The position numbers and the translations under genes were made by a program. Of a stretch of 64,000 bases of DNA, positions 28,382 through 37,292 are shown one piece after another. Each line of letters begins with the position of its first letter. Position 1 is the stretch's first letter. Origin of the DNA: Pelomonas saccharophila_A (GTDB taxonomy: Bacteria > Pseudomonadota > Gammaproteobacteria > Burkholderiales > Burkholderiaceae_C); assembly GCF_031458095.1 (NCBI RefSeq), contig NZ_JAVDXU010000002.1:186001-250000 (forward strand), in the 5' to 3' direction. The notes under the pieces were generated by a model, which saw only the letters and a program-made list of their open reading frames with translations, did not search any database and was not told the DNA's origin.

Positions 28382-29332
28382 ATGCCGACAGCCCCCATAC
28401 GCCAAAGACCTTTGTCAATAGGCCCCCTACGCGCTTTCGAGGCGGTGGCCCGGTTGCTGTCCTTCCGCGCCGCGGCCGAGGAGCTGAGCCTGACCCAGTC
28501 GGCCATCAGCCGCCAGATCCAGTCGCTGGAAGAAGAGATCGGCTGCACCCTCTTCCTGCGCGGCACGCGCAAGGTGGAGCTGTCCAGCGACGGCGCCCAG
28601 TTGCTGCCCACCGCCGTGGCCGTGCTCTCCAAGCTGGACCAGACCGTGCGCCAGATCCGCCGCACCCGCGGCCGGCGCGTCGTCAACGTCAGCACCTTCG
28701 CCTCCTTCGCGTCGCTGTGGCTGATACCGCGCATGGAGGCCTTCCAGCGCGCGCACGAGGACATCGACATCCGCGTCTCGGCCTATGACCGCAAGGTGGA
28801 CCTGGAGGATGGCGAGACCGACCTGGCGCTGCGCTATGACGACCGCCCCTCGGTGCCAGCCGATGCCATCCAGCTCTTCGAGGAGATGCTGTCGCCCGCC
28901 GTCAGCCCCTGGTATCTGCAGAACCCGCCGGCGCCGCTGAAAAAACCGGCCGACCTGGCGCAGCACGCCCTGGCCGAGGAGGACGACGCCCGACCCAGCG
29001 CCGAGTTCCTGAGCTGGCGGCGCTGGCTGATCGAACAGGGCGAACCCGAGCTGCAGCCGCGGCGCTGGCTGTATCTGAACTTCACCTACCAGCAGGTGCA
29101 GGCCGCCCTGACCGGCCAGGGCGTGGCCCTGGCCCGCCTGCCTCTGGTGCATGAGCATGTGCAGCGCGGCGAGCTGGTGGAACCCTTCGGCAAGGGTGGC
29201 CGCCTGAGCTGCCCCTTCAGCTACTGGATGATCCTCGGACCCAATGCCGCACGCCGGCCCGAGGTGCAGCAGTTCGCCGACTGGGTGCGCGAGCAGGCGG
29301 CCCTCACCCGAGACGCATTGGTGGGCGTCTAG
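28382..29332 (+). CDS. LysR-family regulator, GcvA-like
   Basis: 316 residues. N-terminal winged HTH (about 14-72: LRAFEAVARLLSFRAAAEELSLTQSAISRQ), then the substrate-binding type effector domain (about 100-305) with WLIPRMEAFQRAHEDIDIRV and GETDLALRY, as in GcvA-like regulators. It is divergent from the DUF2917 gene and immediately precedes the LuxR-type gene (2 bases). The inducer is unknown. The ATG at 28382 leaves a short Pro-rich leader; the later part of the HTH fits any start. Confidence 0.93.
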   Translation: MPTAPIRQRPLSIGPLRAFEAVARLLSFRAAAEELSLTQSAISRQIQSLEEEIGCTLFLRGTRKVELSSDGAQLLPTAVAVLSKLDQTVRQIRRTRGRRVVNVSTFASFASLWLIPRMEAFQRAHEDIDIRVSAYDRKVDLEDGETDLALRYDDRPSVPADAIQLFEEMLSPAVSPWYLQNPPAPLKKPADLAQHALAEEDDARPSAEFLSWRRWLIEQGEPELQPRRWLYLNFTYQQVQAALTGQGVALARLPLVHEHVQRGELVEPFGKGGRLSCPFSYWMILGPNAARRPEVQQFADWVREQAALTRDALVGV

Positions 29333-29334
29333 CC

Positions 29335-29754
29335 ATGTGGAAGCGCGCCGTCGTCTATGGCCTGGCCCTGGCGGCGGGAACGGCGCTGCTGCAGTGGCTG
29401 GACTATCGCCAGCTCGCCCGCGCCCAGTCCGAAACCGTCCACGTCGCGCTGATCGCCCTGATCTTCCTGGCCCTGGGCGCCTGGGCCGGCGTCAAGCTGC
29501 TCGGCCACCGCGCACCGCCGGCGCCGCCCTTCGACGGCAACCCGCAGGCGCAGGCAACGCTGGGCATCAGCCCGCGCGAGCGCGAAGTGCTGGAGTTGCT
29601 GGCGGCGGGTCTCTCCAACAAGGAGATTGCCGACAAACTGCATATGTCGCCGCACACGGTCAAGACGCATGTGGCCAGGCTGTTCGAGAAGCTCGACGCG
29701 CGGCGCCGCACCGAGGCCATCCTGAAGGCGCGGGAGCTGGGTTTGTTGCGCTAG
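29335..29754 (+). CDS. Membrane-anchored LuxR-type helix-turn-helix regulator
   Basis: 139 residues: two membrane helices (about 5-22 and 36-55), then a cytoplasmic LuxR/GerE HTH (about 76-138: LGISPREREVLELLAAGLSNKEIADKLHMSPHTVKTHVARL). There is no receiver or ligand domain, so sensing would have to come through the membrane part or a partner. A DUF4199-like membrane protein is encoded 106 bases downstream; such pairs occur in other Proteobacteria and Bacteroidetes (recollection). It follows the LysR gene by 2 bases. Confidence 0.88.
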   Translation: MWKRAVVYGLALAAGTALLQWLDYRQLARAQSETVHVALIALIFLALGAWAGVKLLGHRAPPAPPFDGNPQAQATLGISPREREVLELLAAGLSNKEIADKLHMSPHTVKTHVARLFEKLDARRRTEAILKARELGLLR

Positions 29755-29860
29755 GCCCCCGCAATAGAGGTGAATCCGGCGAAATCACCCATTTGTCCGA
29801 TGGCTTCAACGGCCCGAACATCGTTCCATGGCGGCTCTTCCCACCCGCCATGAGGTTGCC

Positions 29861-30406
29861 ATGCTGAAAAAGATCCTGTCCTTCGGTCTCGCCGCCGGTC
29901 TGCTGGCCGGGGTGCCGCTGTTCGCCCTGCTGATCCTGAACCGGGGCGCGCCGCCCGAGCACGGCATGGTCATCGGCTACACGCTGATGCTGATCGCGCT
30001 CAGCCTGGTCTTCGTCGCCGTCAAGCGGCGCCGCGACGACGAACTCGGCGGCGTCATCCGCTTCTGGCCGGCCTTCCTGCTCGGCCTGGCCATCAGCGGG
30101 GTGGCCAGCCTCGTCTACGCCGCCGCCTGGGAGGTCACGCTGGCCGTCACCAAGATGGACTTCGGCACCGAGTGGGCCAAGATGTATCTGGCCCAGAGCA
30201 GGGCCAAGGGCCTGCCCGAGGCCGAACTGGCCAAGCTCGCGGCCGAGATGGACGAGTTCAAGCGCAACTACGCCAACCCGCTGTACCGCTTCCCGATGAC
30301 GATGTGCGAGATCCTGCCGGTCGGCCTGCTGGTGTCGCTGGCGGCGGCGGCCCTGTTGCGCAATCCGCGGTTCATGCCAGCCCCTCGCCCAGGCTCGCCC
30401 CGCTGA
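29861..30406 (+). CDS. DUF4199-like membrane protein
   Basis: 181 residues with four membrane helices (about 6-26, 37-53, 66-90 and 145-165) and a cytoplasmic or periplasmic helical loop (about 95-140: FGTEWAKMYLAQSRAKGLPEAELAKLAAEMDEF). This layout fits the DUF4199 family. It probably works with the membrane LuxR-type regulator just upstream. GAGG lies 6 bases before the ATG at 29861. The last residues (PRPGSPR) are encoded by the end of dispersed repeat copy B, so the natural C-terminus may have been replaced. Confidence 0.8.
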   Translation: MLKKILSFGLAAGLLAGVPLFALLILNRGAPPEHGMVIGYTLMLIALSLVFVAVKRRRDDELGGVIRFWPAFLLGLAISGVASLVYAAAWEVTLAVTKMDFGTEWAKMYLAQSRAKGLPEAELAKLAAEMDEFKRNYANPLYRFPMTMCEILPVGLLVSLAAAALLRNPRFMPAPRPGSPR

Positions 30407-30535
30407 ATGCGGGCGAGTCTGATCGGTCCCCCGAGGGGACGAGGCCGGCAGCGGCATTGAGCCGCAGGCGACCTCAGGCGGGCCGGCTAGGGGCGGCCCG
30501 GCGCTCGGCCCGGAATACCACTGGCTCCAGTTCTA
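30379..30535 (-). repeat. Dispersed hairpin repeat, copy B
   Basis: Read on the minus strand this is CGGGCCGAGCGCCGGGCCGC, AGCCGGCCCGCC, GCGGCTCAATGCCGC, GTCCCCTCGGGGGACCG, GCATTCAGCG and GGGCGAGGGGCT, matching copy D (53622-53770) block for block. It fills the whole space between the DUF4199-like gene and the antiporter gene and also supplies coding bases of the former. It ends GGCTCCAGTTCTA at the antiporter stop codon; the same boundary word flanks copy D at the DUF885 stop. Confidence 0.85.
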
Positions 30536-32188
30536 AGCAGCCACCACCCTCGCCAGCGCCTGAGCCAAGGCCTGCTGCGCGCGCAGCACCTCGTTGACGC
30601 CGGCCTCCTTCAGCCACTGTGCCTCTTCCCCGGTGTGGGCCACGACGGCGCAGCGCAGCTCCGGGTTGAGCTGCCGCGCCGTGGCCAGCATGGCCGGCAC
30701 GACGCGCACATCGCTCACGGCCACCACCAGCCAGGCCGCCTGGGCGATATGGGCCTGTACCAGGGTCATGGCCTCGGTCGCCTCGCCCAGCACGGCCGCG
30801 TGGCCCGCTGCGCGCAGCTTCTCGACGACCTCGCGGTCGCGGTCGATGACGACCAGGGGCCGGCTGCCCAGTTCGTCATGCAGGGCCGTGCCCAACGAGC
30901 CGTGGCCGACGAGCACGACCTGACCGGCCAGCGCGCTCTGCGGCGTGTCGGCCGGCAGCTCGGCCAGCGGGTCGTCGCGCGCTTCCAGCTTGCGCGCCCA
31001 GGCCGAGCGCTTCAGCACCCAGCTGCGCAGCGGCTCCACGCCCGCGAACAGCAGCGGGTTCAGCGCGATGGAGACGATGGCGCCAGCGACGACCAGGCTG
31101 GTCGCCTCGGCCGGCACCAGACCCAGGCTCTGGCCCAGGCCGAGCAGGATGAAGCTGAACTCGCCGATCTGCGCCAGGCTCACCGCCACCGTCAGCGCGG
31201 TCGACAGCGGATAGCGCAGCAGCAGCACCAGGGCGCCGGCAGCGAAGGTCTTGCCGACCAGGATGACGGCCACCGTGGCCAGCACGGCCAGGGGTTGATC
31301 GATGAGGATGCGCGGGTCGAACAGCATGCCGACCGCGACGAAGAACAGCACGGCGAAGGCGTCGCGCAGCGGCAGGCTCTCGTGCGCCGCGCGCTCGCTG
31401 AAGGCCGACTCGCGCAGCACCAGGCCGGCAAAGAAGGCGCCCAGGGCCACGCTGACGCCGAACAGCGCCGCCGCGCCCACCGCCAGTCCCACGGCCGCGG
31501 CCACGGTGGCCAAGGTGAACAGCTCGCGCGAGCCAGTTCGGTTGACCTGCCACAGCAGCCACGGCAGCAGGCGCCGCCCGACGATGAGCATGACGGCGAT
31601 GAAGGCCGCGACGGCGAGCAGCGTCTTGCCAATCGTCAGCCACAAGGCGCTGCCGCCTTCGCCGGGGCCGCTCAGCACCGGCATCAGCACCAGGGCCAGC
31701 ACCATGGCCAGGTCCTCGACGACCAGCCAGCCGACCGCGATGCGGCCATTGCCCGAATGCAGCAGCTCGCGTGACTCCAGCGCACGCAGCAGCACCACCG
31801 TGCTGGCCACCGACAGGGCCAGACCGAAGATCAGCGACGCCGCCAGATCCCAGCCCCACCACCAGTGCGCCAGGCCCGCACCCATGGCCGTCGCCGCGGC
31901 CATCTGCACCAGGGCGCCCGGCAGGGCGATGCCTTTCACCGACACCAGGTCGTGCACCGAGAAGTGCAGGCCGACGCCGAACATCAGCAGCATGACGCCG
32001 ACCTCGGACAGCTGCTGGGCCAGATGCACGTCACCGACAAAGCCCGGCGTGTGCGGCCCGATCAGCACGCCGGCCAGCAGATAGCCCACCAGGGCCGGCA
32101 GCCGCGCCCATTGCGCCAGCAGTCCCAGCACCAGGGCCAGGCCAAAGGCCGCGGCCAACGTCGAGATCAGGGTCATGCCGTCATGCAT
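30533..32188 (-). CDS. Cation:proton antiporter with TrkA-N domain (YbaL/KefB-like, CPA2)
   Basis: 551 residues: about 12 membrane helices (1-390) with SVASTVVLLRALE and GRIAVGWLVVEDLAMV, typical of the YbaL branch, followed by a cytoplasmic NAD-binding TrkA-N domain (about 415-535: VVLVGHGSLGTALHDEL, PLVVIDRDREVVEKL). It likely exchanges K+ or Na+ for H+ under redox or nucleotide control. GGAG overlapping the stop of the cyclo-ligase gene lies 10 bases before the ATG, so the two genes are probably coupled. Confidence 0.92.
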   Translation of the reverse strand: MHDGMTLISTLAAAFGLALVLGLLAQWARLPALVGYLLAGVLIGPHTPGFVGDVHLAQQLSEVGVMLLMFGVGLHFSVHDLVSVKGIALPGALVQMAAATAMGAGLAHWWWGWDLAASLIFGLALSVASTVVLLRALESRELLHSGNGRIAVGWLVVEDLAMVLALVLMPVLSGPGEGGSALWLTIGKTLLAVAAFIAVMLIVGRRLLPWLLWQVNRTGSRELFTLATVAAAVGLAVGAAALFGVSVALGAFFAGLVLRESAFSERAAHESLPLRDAFAVLFFVAVGMLFDPRILIDQPLAVLATVAVILVGKTFAAGALVLLLRYPLSTALTVAVSLAQIGEFSFILLGLGQSLGLVPAEATSLVVAGAIVSIALNPLLFAGVEPLRSWVLKRSAWARKLEARDDPLAELPADTPQSALAGQVVLVGHGSLGTALHDELGSRPLVVIDRDREVVEKLRAAGHAAVLGEATEAMTLVQAHIAQAAWLVVAVSDVRVVPAMLATARQLNPELRCAVVAHTGEEAQWLKEAGVNEVLRAQQALAQALARVVAA

Positions 32189-32195
32189 CAGCCAA

Positions 32196-32738
32196 CTACT
32201 CCGGTGCGATGAGCTCGCGCTCGGTGAGGATCAAAGTGAGAGCACGGTCATGCGCCTCGACGGGGAAATGGGTCTCGGCGCCCGACCAGGCCAGGCCTAC
32301 GGTCGTCACGCCAGGGTGCAGGGCCAGCCAGCGGTCGAAATAGCCGCCGCCATAGCCGAGCCGAAAGCCCTCGCGCGTGAAGCCCACGCAGGGCACCAGC
32401 ACGACATCGGGCACGGCGACCGCGCCGCTGGACGTCGCGATGCCGCATTCGTCCTGAGCCGTCGTCGCACCGCCATCCCAGCGCCGAAACACCATCTCGG
32501 CCGGATCACGCCGTGCAAATGGCAGCGCACGGGCATAGGGCAAGGCACCGGGATCGAACTCGCCGGCCAGCGGCCAGTAGACGCCCAACAGTTCGGGCTC
32601 CAGCTGATCCAGCAGTTCGCGCAGCGCCGCCCCGAGGGCGGCCTGGGCGGTCTGGAAGGCCGGGCCGGCCGCGAACTGGCGGCGCGCGGCCAGCAGTTCG
32701 CGGCGCAGGCTGGGACGATCGGGAGGGGCGGCACTCAT
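32196..32738 (-). CDS. 5-formyltetrahydrofolate cyclo-ligase, paralogue 2
   Basis: 180 residues. Motifs are LLGVYWPLAGEFDPG, VVLVPCVGFTREGFRLGYGGGYFDRWLA and TVGLAWSGAE, the standard cyclo-ligase set. It differs widely from the paralogue at 25557-26126, so they are not a recent duplication. The ATG at 32738 gives the family's usual start (LRRELLAARRQ soon after). It sits 7 bases upstream of the antiporter gene on the same strand. Confidence 0.92.
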   Translation of the reverse strand: MSAAPPDRPSLRRELLAARRQFAAGPAFQTAQAALGAALRELLDQLEPELLGVYWPLAGEFDPGALPYARALPFARRDPAEMVFRRWDGGATTAQDECGIATSSGAVAVPDVVLVPCVGFTREGFRLGYGGGYFDRWLALHPGVTTVGLAWSGAETHFPVEAHDRALTLILTERELIAPE

Positions 32739-32861
32739 CAGCCTATTAAAACCCAGGCCCCCTTGCCGCTCCTCAGCCCTGAGGATGCGCGGCAGGCACA
32801 GGATGGCCACGGAGCCCCGCCGGGACTATGGTCGCCGTCGTCTTCACCCCGCGAAGCCGCC

Positions 32862-34499
32862 ATGTCCACGCCCCACGCCCCCTACCACCCCATCATCTAT
32901 GTGCGCGGCTACGCGATGTCGCGCGGCGAGATCGACGAGACCACAGCCGACCCCTTCTGCGGCTTCAACCTCGGCTCGACCATGTACCGCGCCGTGCCGA
33001 ACAAGACCGACAGGCCGCGCAAATACGTCTTCGAGTCGCCCGTCGTGCGGCTGGCTTCGGAGTACGGCTACCAGGATGTCTACGAGGACGGCTATGACAT
33101 CGTCGACCCCGAGTGGGAGGCCGACTCCCTGGGCAAGCCGACCGACAACAAGCTCGGCAGCCGCTGCATCGTCATCTACCGCTATTACGACGCCGCCTCC
33201 TCCTATCTCGGCAACAGCAAGACGCCGGAGATCGAGGACTTTGCCAAGGGCCTGTCCAAGCTGGTGGCCCGCGTGCGCGACCTGGTCTGCAAGAACCCGG
33301 AGAACAAGATCAAGCCGGCTGACTTCCGCTGTTATCTCGTCGCCCACTCCATGGGTGGCCTGGTGTGCCGCGCCTTCTTGCAGAACGCAGCACTGGACAC
33401 CGAGAAGGTCGTCCAGCACGTCGACAAGTTCTTCACCTACGCGACACCACACAACGGCATCGACGTGCTGGGCCAGAACATCCCGTCCTGGCTGAGCGTC
33501 AACGACATCTCCAACTTCGACCGCGACAAGCGCATGCCGGCCTATCTCGACCTCGCGGCCGCGGCCAAGAAGCACAAGCGCGTCGACCTCATCCCCGAGG
33601 CCCGCTTCCCATCGCGGCGCGTGTTCACGCTGGTGGGCACCAACCGGCTGGACTACGAAGCTGCGGCCGGCATGTCGCGCAGCTTCGTCGGCCATGGCAG
33701 CGACGGCCTGGTCAAGATCGAGAACGCGACGCTGTGCGGCCTGGATGCCAAGGGCAATATCACCGACCAGTGCGCCAAGGCCTTCGTCTACCGCGCCCAC
33801 TCGGGCTATTTCGGCATCGTCAACAGCGAGGAGGGCTACCAGAACCTGGCCCGCTTCCTGTTCGGCGACGTGCGCGTGGACCTGTGGCTGGAGATCGACG
33901 ACATCCGCCTGCCCGACAAGGTGCAGGGGGAGGCCGACGCCGGCCGCGCCGTCAATGCCCTCTACCAAATCGAAGTGGTGGCCTCGCCGCGCGGCAAGCT
34001 CTGGTATCTGACGCGGCGCACGACGGAGGAAGACTCCGTCGCCTGCGTGGCGCATGCCAACTGGAAGAAGGATTCAAGCCTTTACCTCAGCAGCGTCTTC
34101 CTCGCCAACCGCGCCAAGGTCAACCCGCGCCGCAAGTCGCTCGCCTACGGCATGACGCTGGGCGTGCGCGTGCCCGACTACGAGATCGAGAAGCGGCTCT
34201 GGCTCAACGAGCACTTCGAGGGCGGTTATCTGTACCGCAACGCGCTGATCCTGGAGATGGTGCCGCCGGCCAACGAAGGCGATGCCTGGAAGGTCAAGTA
34301 CGCCTGGCAGGACGCCGGTGTCTCCATGGCCGACACCGAGATCGCGGCCAAGCAGCTGACCTCGGGTCGCATCGAGGTCAGCGTGCCCTTCGACAGCAGC
34401 GCCGTCGCCACCAACGGCAAGATGAAGCCCACCAACCCGGGCATCCGCGGGCGGCTGCGCTTCGAGATCGAGGGCTGGAACCCGGACGCAGCGGACTAG
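32862..34499 (+). CDS. Alpha/beta hydrolase, PGAP1/lipase-like
   Basis: 545 residues, no clear signal peptide. The hydrolase core starts PIIYVRGYAMSRGE; the nucleophile elbow is LVAHSMGGLVCRAF (Ser163), followed by FTYATPHNGID as in lipases and PGAP1-type esterases; GHGSDGLVKIENA probably holds the late Asp/His region. The C-terminal 190 residues form a beta-rich domain (WLEIDDIRLPDKV..., RGRLRFEIEGWNPD) of unknown role. Substrate unknown. It stands alone, divergent from the cyclo-ligase gene. Confidence 0.82.
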   Translation: MSTPHAPYHPIIYVRGYAMSRGEIDETTADPFCGFNLGSTMYRAVPNKTDRPRKYVFESPVVRLASEYGYQDVYEDGYDIVDPEWEADSLGKPTDNKLGSRCIVIYRYYDAASSYLGNSKTPEIEDFAKGLSKLVARVRDLVCKNPENKIKPADFRCYLVAHSMGGLVCRAFLQNAALDTEKVVQHVDKFFTYATPHNGIDVLGQNIPSWLSVNDISNFDRDKRMPAYLDLAAAAKKHKRVDLIPEARFPSRRVFTLVGTNRLDYEAAAGMSRSFVGHGSDGLVKIENATLCGLDAKGNITDQCAKAFVYRAHSGYFGIVNSEEGYQNLARFLFGDVRVDLWLEIDDIRLPDKVQGEADAGRAVNALYQIEVVASPRGKLWYLTRRTTEEDSVACVAHANWKKDSSLYLSSVFLANRAKVNPRRKSLAYGMTLGVRVPDYEIEKRLWLNEHFEGGYLYRNALILEMVPPANEGDAWKVKYAWQDAGVSMADTEIAAKQLTSGRIEVSVPFDSSAVATNGKMKPTNPGIRGRLRFEIEGWNPDAAD

Positions 34500-34500
34500 G

Positions 34501-35076
34501 TCAGCGCGCGCGGCGGCGCCAGGCCGACAAGCCCGCCGCGCCGGCCAGCAGCAGGGCCCAGCTCCCCGGCTCGGGCACGGCCTGGATCTGGTAGACGAAG
34601 CTGTGGTCGCGGTAGTTGAAGTCGCCACCGCTGGGCAGATCCTCGAAGGCCAGGTTGGTGCCTGCCGGCACCTGGGCGTCGCCGGCAAAGGGCGCCGCCC
34701 AGACATGGTTGACGCCGTCGCTGTTCAGGCTGACGTCGCTGTAATAGCGCGCCGCGCCGCTGTTGGCATCGATGAAGAACACCAGGCTGTCGCCGGCCGT
34801 CACCTTGCCGAGCACGAAGGTCTGGCCATAGGCGCTGGCGTGGTTGTCCAGGCCCGGCGCGCCATCCACGCCGTTGATGCGCACGCCGATGAGATTGGTG
34901 AAGCCGCCCGCCTCGCCGGTGTAATAGGCCACCAGGTTGCCACTGGCGCCCGCCGTGAAACTGCTGGCCGGGGCCTGGGTGCCGGGCGTCGGGTAGACGG
35001 CAGGGTTGGCCTGGGCCGCCAGACTCAGCAGCGTGGCCGAGGCTCCCATCAACAGGCGTCGTGCGGCGTTCTTCAT
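34501..35076 (-). CDS. PEP-CTERM sorting-domain protein 1
   Basis: 191 residues: signal peptide (about 1-24), a beta-rich secreted domain with FVLGKVTAGDSLVFFIDANSG and EDLPSGGDFNYRDHSFVYQI (DUF4114-like), and a C-terminal sorting signal VPEPGSWALLLAGAAGL followed by WRRRAR. Exosortase would cut and anchor or release it; no exosortase gene is in the window. AGGAG 7 bases before the ATG at 35076 sets the start. Its stop is 1 base from that of the convergent hydrolase gene. Confidence 0.88.
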   Translation of the reverse strand: MKNAARRLLMGASATLLSLAAQANPAVYPTPGTQAPASSFTAGASGNLVAYYTGEAGGFTNLIGVRINGVDGAPGLDNHASAYGQTFVLGKVTAGDSLVFFIDANSGAARYYSDVSLNSDGVNHVWAAPFAGDAQVPAGTNLAFEDLPSGGDFNYRDHSFVYQIQAVPEPGSWALLLAGAAGLSAWRRRAR

Positions 35077-35115
35077 CAACGGTCTCCTGGTCGACTGGCG
35101 CGCAAGATTACGAAA

Positions 35116-35131
35116 GAGATAGCGCTATCTC
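35116..35131. promoter_or_regulatory. Perfect 16-bp palindrome, LacI-like candidate operator
   Basis: GAGATAGC-GCTATCTC, with central AGCGCT, lies 40 bases upstream of the PEP-CTERM gene start and 146 bases before the lytic transglycosylase ATG. The AGCGCT core is shared by several LacI-family operators for sugar genes (established pattern; the regulator here is unknown). Confidence 0.5.
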
Positions 35132-35276
35132 CAGCCCCTAACTCGTGGGCAAGGCGCGGGCCTGCGTAAAGCGCGAAGCCACGGGTTTCCCTGGGTTAAA
35201 TTCAGACACCAGGCGCGGCGCTCGGCCAGCTGGCCGGAGTGCTCGCCAAGTGAAGCAGTCGCGGGGCGTGAAGCGC

Positions 35277-37292
35277 ATGAGTCAGATGGGTGGTCGAGTC
35301 TTTCAAAACATCAGCCGCGGGGCGCTGACCCTGCTGCTGTCGGTCGCGCTGAGCGCCGACGCCGCACCACCCCAGCCGCCCGCCGATGCCGACCTTGCCG
35401 TGCAGGCCCGCGATGCCTGGGTCAAGCGCGACCGCAAGCGCCTGGCCAGCTACGCCGACGCCGCCCGCGCCCAGGGCCATCCGCTGGCCGGCTGGGTCGA
35501 GTATTTCGACCTCAATGCGCGGCTCAGCGAGGTGCGCCAGCCCGAGATGGACGCCTTCTACGCCCGCTACCCCGGCAGCTATGTCGAGGACAGGCTGCGC
35601 AACGACTGGCTGCTGGAGCTGGGCCACCGCCGCGACTGGAGCAATTTCCGGCGCGACCATGCGAGCTACCAGATGCGCGACGACCGCGAGGTGGCCTGCT
35701 ATGTGATGCTGGCCGACCATGCCGCCGGCACCAAGGTCGACGTCGAGGCGGCGCGCAACGCTTGGATGGCCCAGAAGGACGGCGACGAAGGCTGCCAGCA
35801 GCTCGCCAGCGCCCTGGTGGATGCCGGCCTGTTCAAGCCCGACACCCTGTGGGCCAAGGCCCGCCTGGCCACCGAGCAGAGCCGCCCGCGCGCCGCCCGC
35901 CAGGCCGTGGCCCTGCTCGCAGCCAAGCCGCTGGACCAGAAACTCGCCGAACTGCAAGACAACGCCGGCCGCTATCTGACCCGCCAGGCCCGCACCTCGC
36001 CCCGCCCCGAAGCCGAATTGACTGCCCTGGCCCTGGCCCGCGTCGCGGCCAACGACCCCGACCAGGCCGCGGGCCTGCTGCGCGACAAATGGAGCAAGCT
36101 GCCGCCCGAGCTGCAGGCCTGGCTGTGGGTGCAGATCGGCCGTCAGTCGGCGCTGCGCCTGCAGGACGCCGCCCTGGCCGCGTTCGAGCGCGCTGACAAG
36201 CTGGCGCCCGACCTGGCCTGGAGCGATGACGCCGCCGCCTGGGCCGCCCGCGCCGCCCTGCGCGCCCGGCAACCCGCGCTGGCCCTGCGCGCCATCGAGC
36301 GCCTCAGCGCCAACGAGCAGCGCGACCCGGCCTGGGCCTACTGGAAGGCCCGCGCGACGCGGCTGCAGGGCGATGCCCACGGCGCCCGCGTGCAGCTCAC
36401 GACGCTGTCGTCGACGCCGCTGAACTACTTTGGCCGCCTGGCGGCCGAGGACCTCGGCCTGCCCACCCCGCTGCCACCGGCGCCTTCACCGCTGACGGCC
36501 GAGGAGAGGCGTGCGGCGCAACAGCATGCCGGCCTCATGCGCGCGCTGCGCCTCATCGACCTGGGCCTGCGCAGCGAAGGCGTGCGCGAATGGAATTTCT
36601 CGCTGCGCGGCATGAACGACCGCGCCCTGCTGGCCGCCGCGCAGGAGGCCTGTGACCGCGAGGTCTGGGACCGCTGCATCAACACCAGCGAGCGCACCAA
36701 GACCGAGATCGACATCGCCCAGCGCTACCCCACGCCGCATCGCGCCGAACTGCTGCGCGAGGCCCAGGCCAGCGGCATCGACCCGGCCTATGTCTATGGC
36801 CTGATCCGACAGGAATCGCGCTTCGTGCTGGATGCGCGCTCGCACGTGGGCGCGGCCGGGCTGATGCAGGTCATGCCGGCCACGGCCAAGTGGACGGCCA
36901 AGAAGGCCGGCATCAACTACAGCGCCGAGCGCATGCACGACCGCGACTTCAATCTGCGCATCGGCACCCAATACCTCAAGCTGGTGCTGGACCGCTTCGA
37001 AGGCGCCCAGGCCCTGGCCGCCGCGGCCTACAACGCCGGCCCGGGGCGGCCCGCGCGCTGGCGCGATGGCCCCGTCATCGACGCGGCCATCTGGGCCGAG
37101 AACATCCCCTTCAACGAGACTCGCGACTATGTGCGCAAGGTGCTGCTCGGTGGTGCCGTCTACGCCCAGGTGATGGGCCTGCCCACCACCTCGCTGCGCG
37201 AACGCCTGGGCCGCAGCGTCGGCCCGGCCGGTGCCGCCGCCGCGGATGTCAGCGATGTGCCGCCAGCGGCGGTGGGGGATGGCAAATCATGA
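35277..37292 (+). CDS. Soluble lytic murein transglycosylase
   Basis: 671 residues with a signal region (about 8-30). A long alpha-superhelical U/L domain (40-490) precedes a C-terminal SLT catalytic domain (about 495-640): YGLIRQESRFVLDARSHVGAAGLMQVMPATA holds the catalytic Glu, and ALAAAAYNAGPGRPARWRDG is the second family motif. It cleaves peptidoglycan glycan strands in the periplasm, forming 1,6-anhydro ends. I chose the ATG at 35277; a GTG 9 bases earlier is possible. It overlaps the next gene by ATGA. Confidence 0.94.
   Translation: MSQMGGRVFQNISRGALTLLLSVALSADAAPPQPPADADLAVQARDAWVKRDRKRLASYADAARAQGHPLAGWVEYFDLNARLSEVRQPEMDAFYARYPGSYVEDRLRNDWLLELGHRRDWSNFRRDHASYQMRDDREVACYVMLADHAAGTKVDVEAARNAWMAQKDGDEGCQQLASALVDAGLFKPDTLWAKARLATEQSRPRAARQAVALLAAKPLDQKLAELQDNAGRYLTRQARTSPRPEAELTALALARVAANDPDQAAGLLRDKWSKLPPELQAWLWVQIGRQSALRLQDAALAAFERADKLAPDLAWSDDAAAWAARAALRARQPALALRAIERLSANEQRDPAWAYWKARATRLQGDAHGARVQLTTLSSTPLNYFGRLAAEDLGLPTPLPPAPSPLTAEERRAAQQHAGLMRALRLIDLGLRSEGVREWNFSLRGMNDRALLAAAQEACDREVWDRCINTSERTKTEIDIAQRYPTPHRAELLREAQASGIDPAYVYGLIRQESRFVLDARSHVGAAGLMQVMPATAKWTAKKAGINYSAERMHDRDFNLRIGTQYLKLVLDRFEGAQALAAAAYNAGPGRPARWRDGPVIDAAIWAENIPFNETRDYVRKVLLGGAVYAQVMGLPTTSLRERLGRSVGPAGAAAADVSDVPPAAVGDGKS

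Noticed and set aside
28131..28418. 95-residue minus-strand open frame in the DUF2917-LysR gap
   Set aside because: It translates the nested palindromes; looks like a repeat translation, lacks a ribosome site, and the DNA structure explains the conservation better.
30379..30535. A small gene in the DUF4199-antiporter gap
   Set aside because: The gap is repeat copy B; no ribosome site or family signal.
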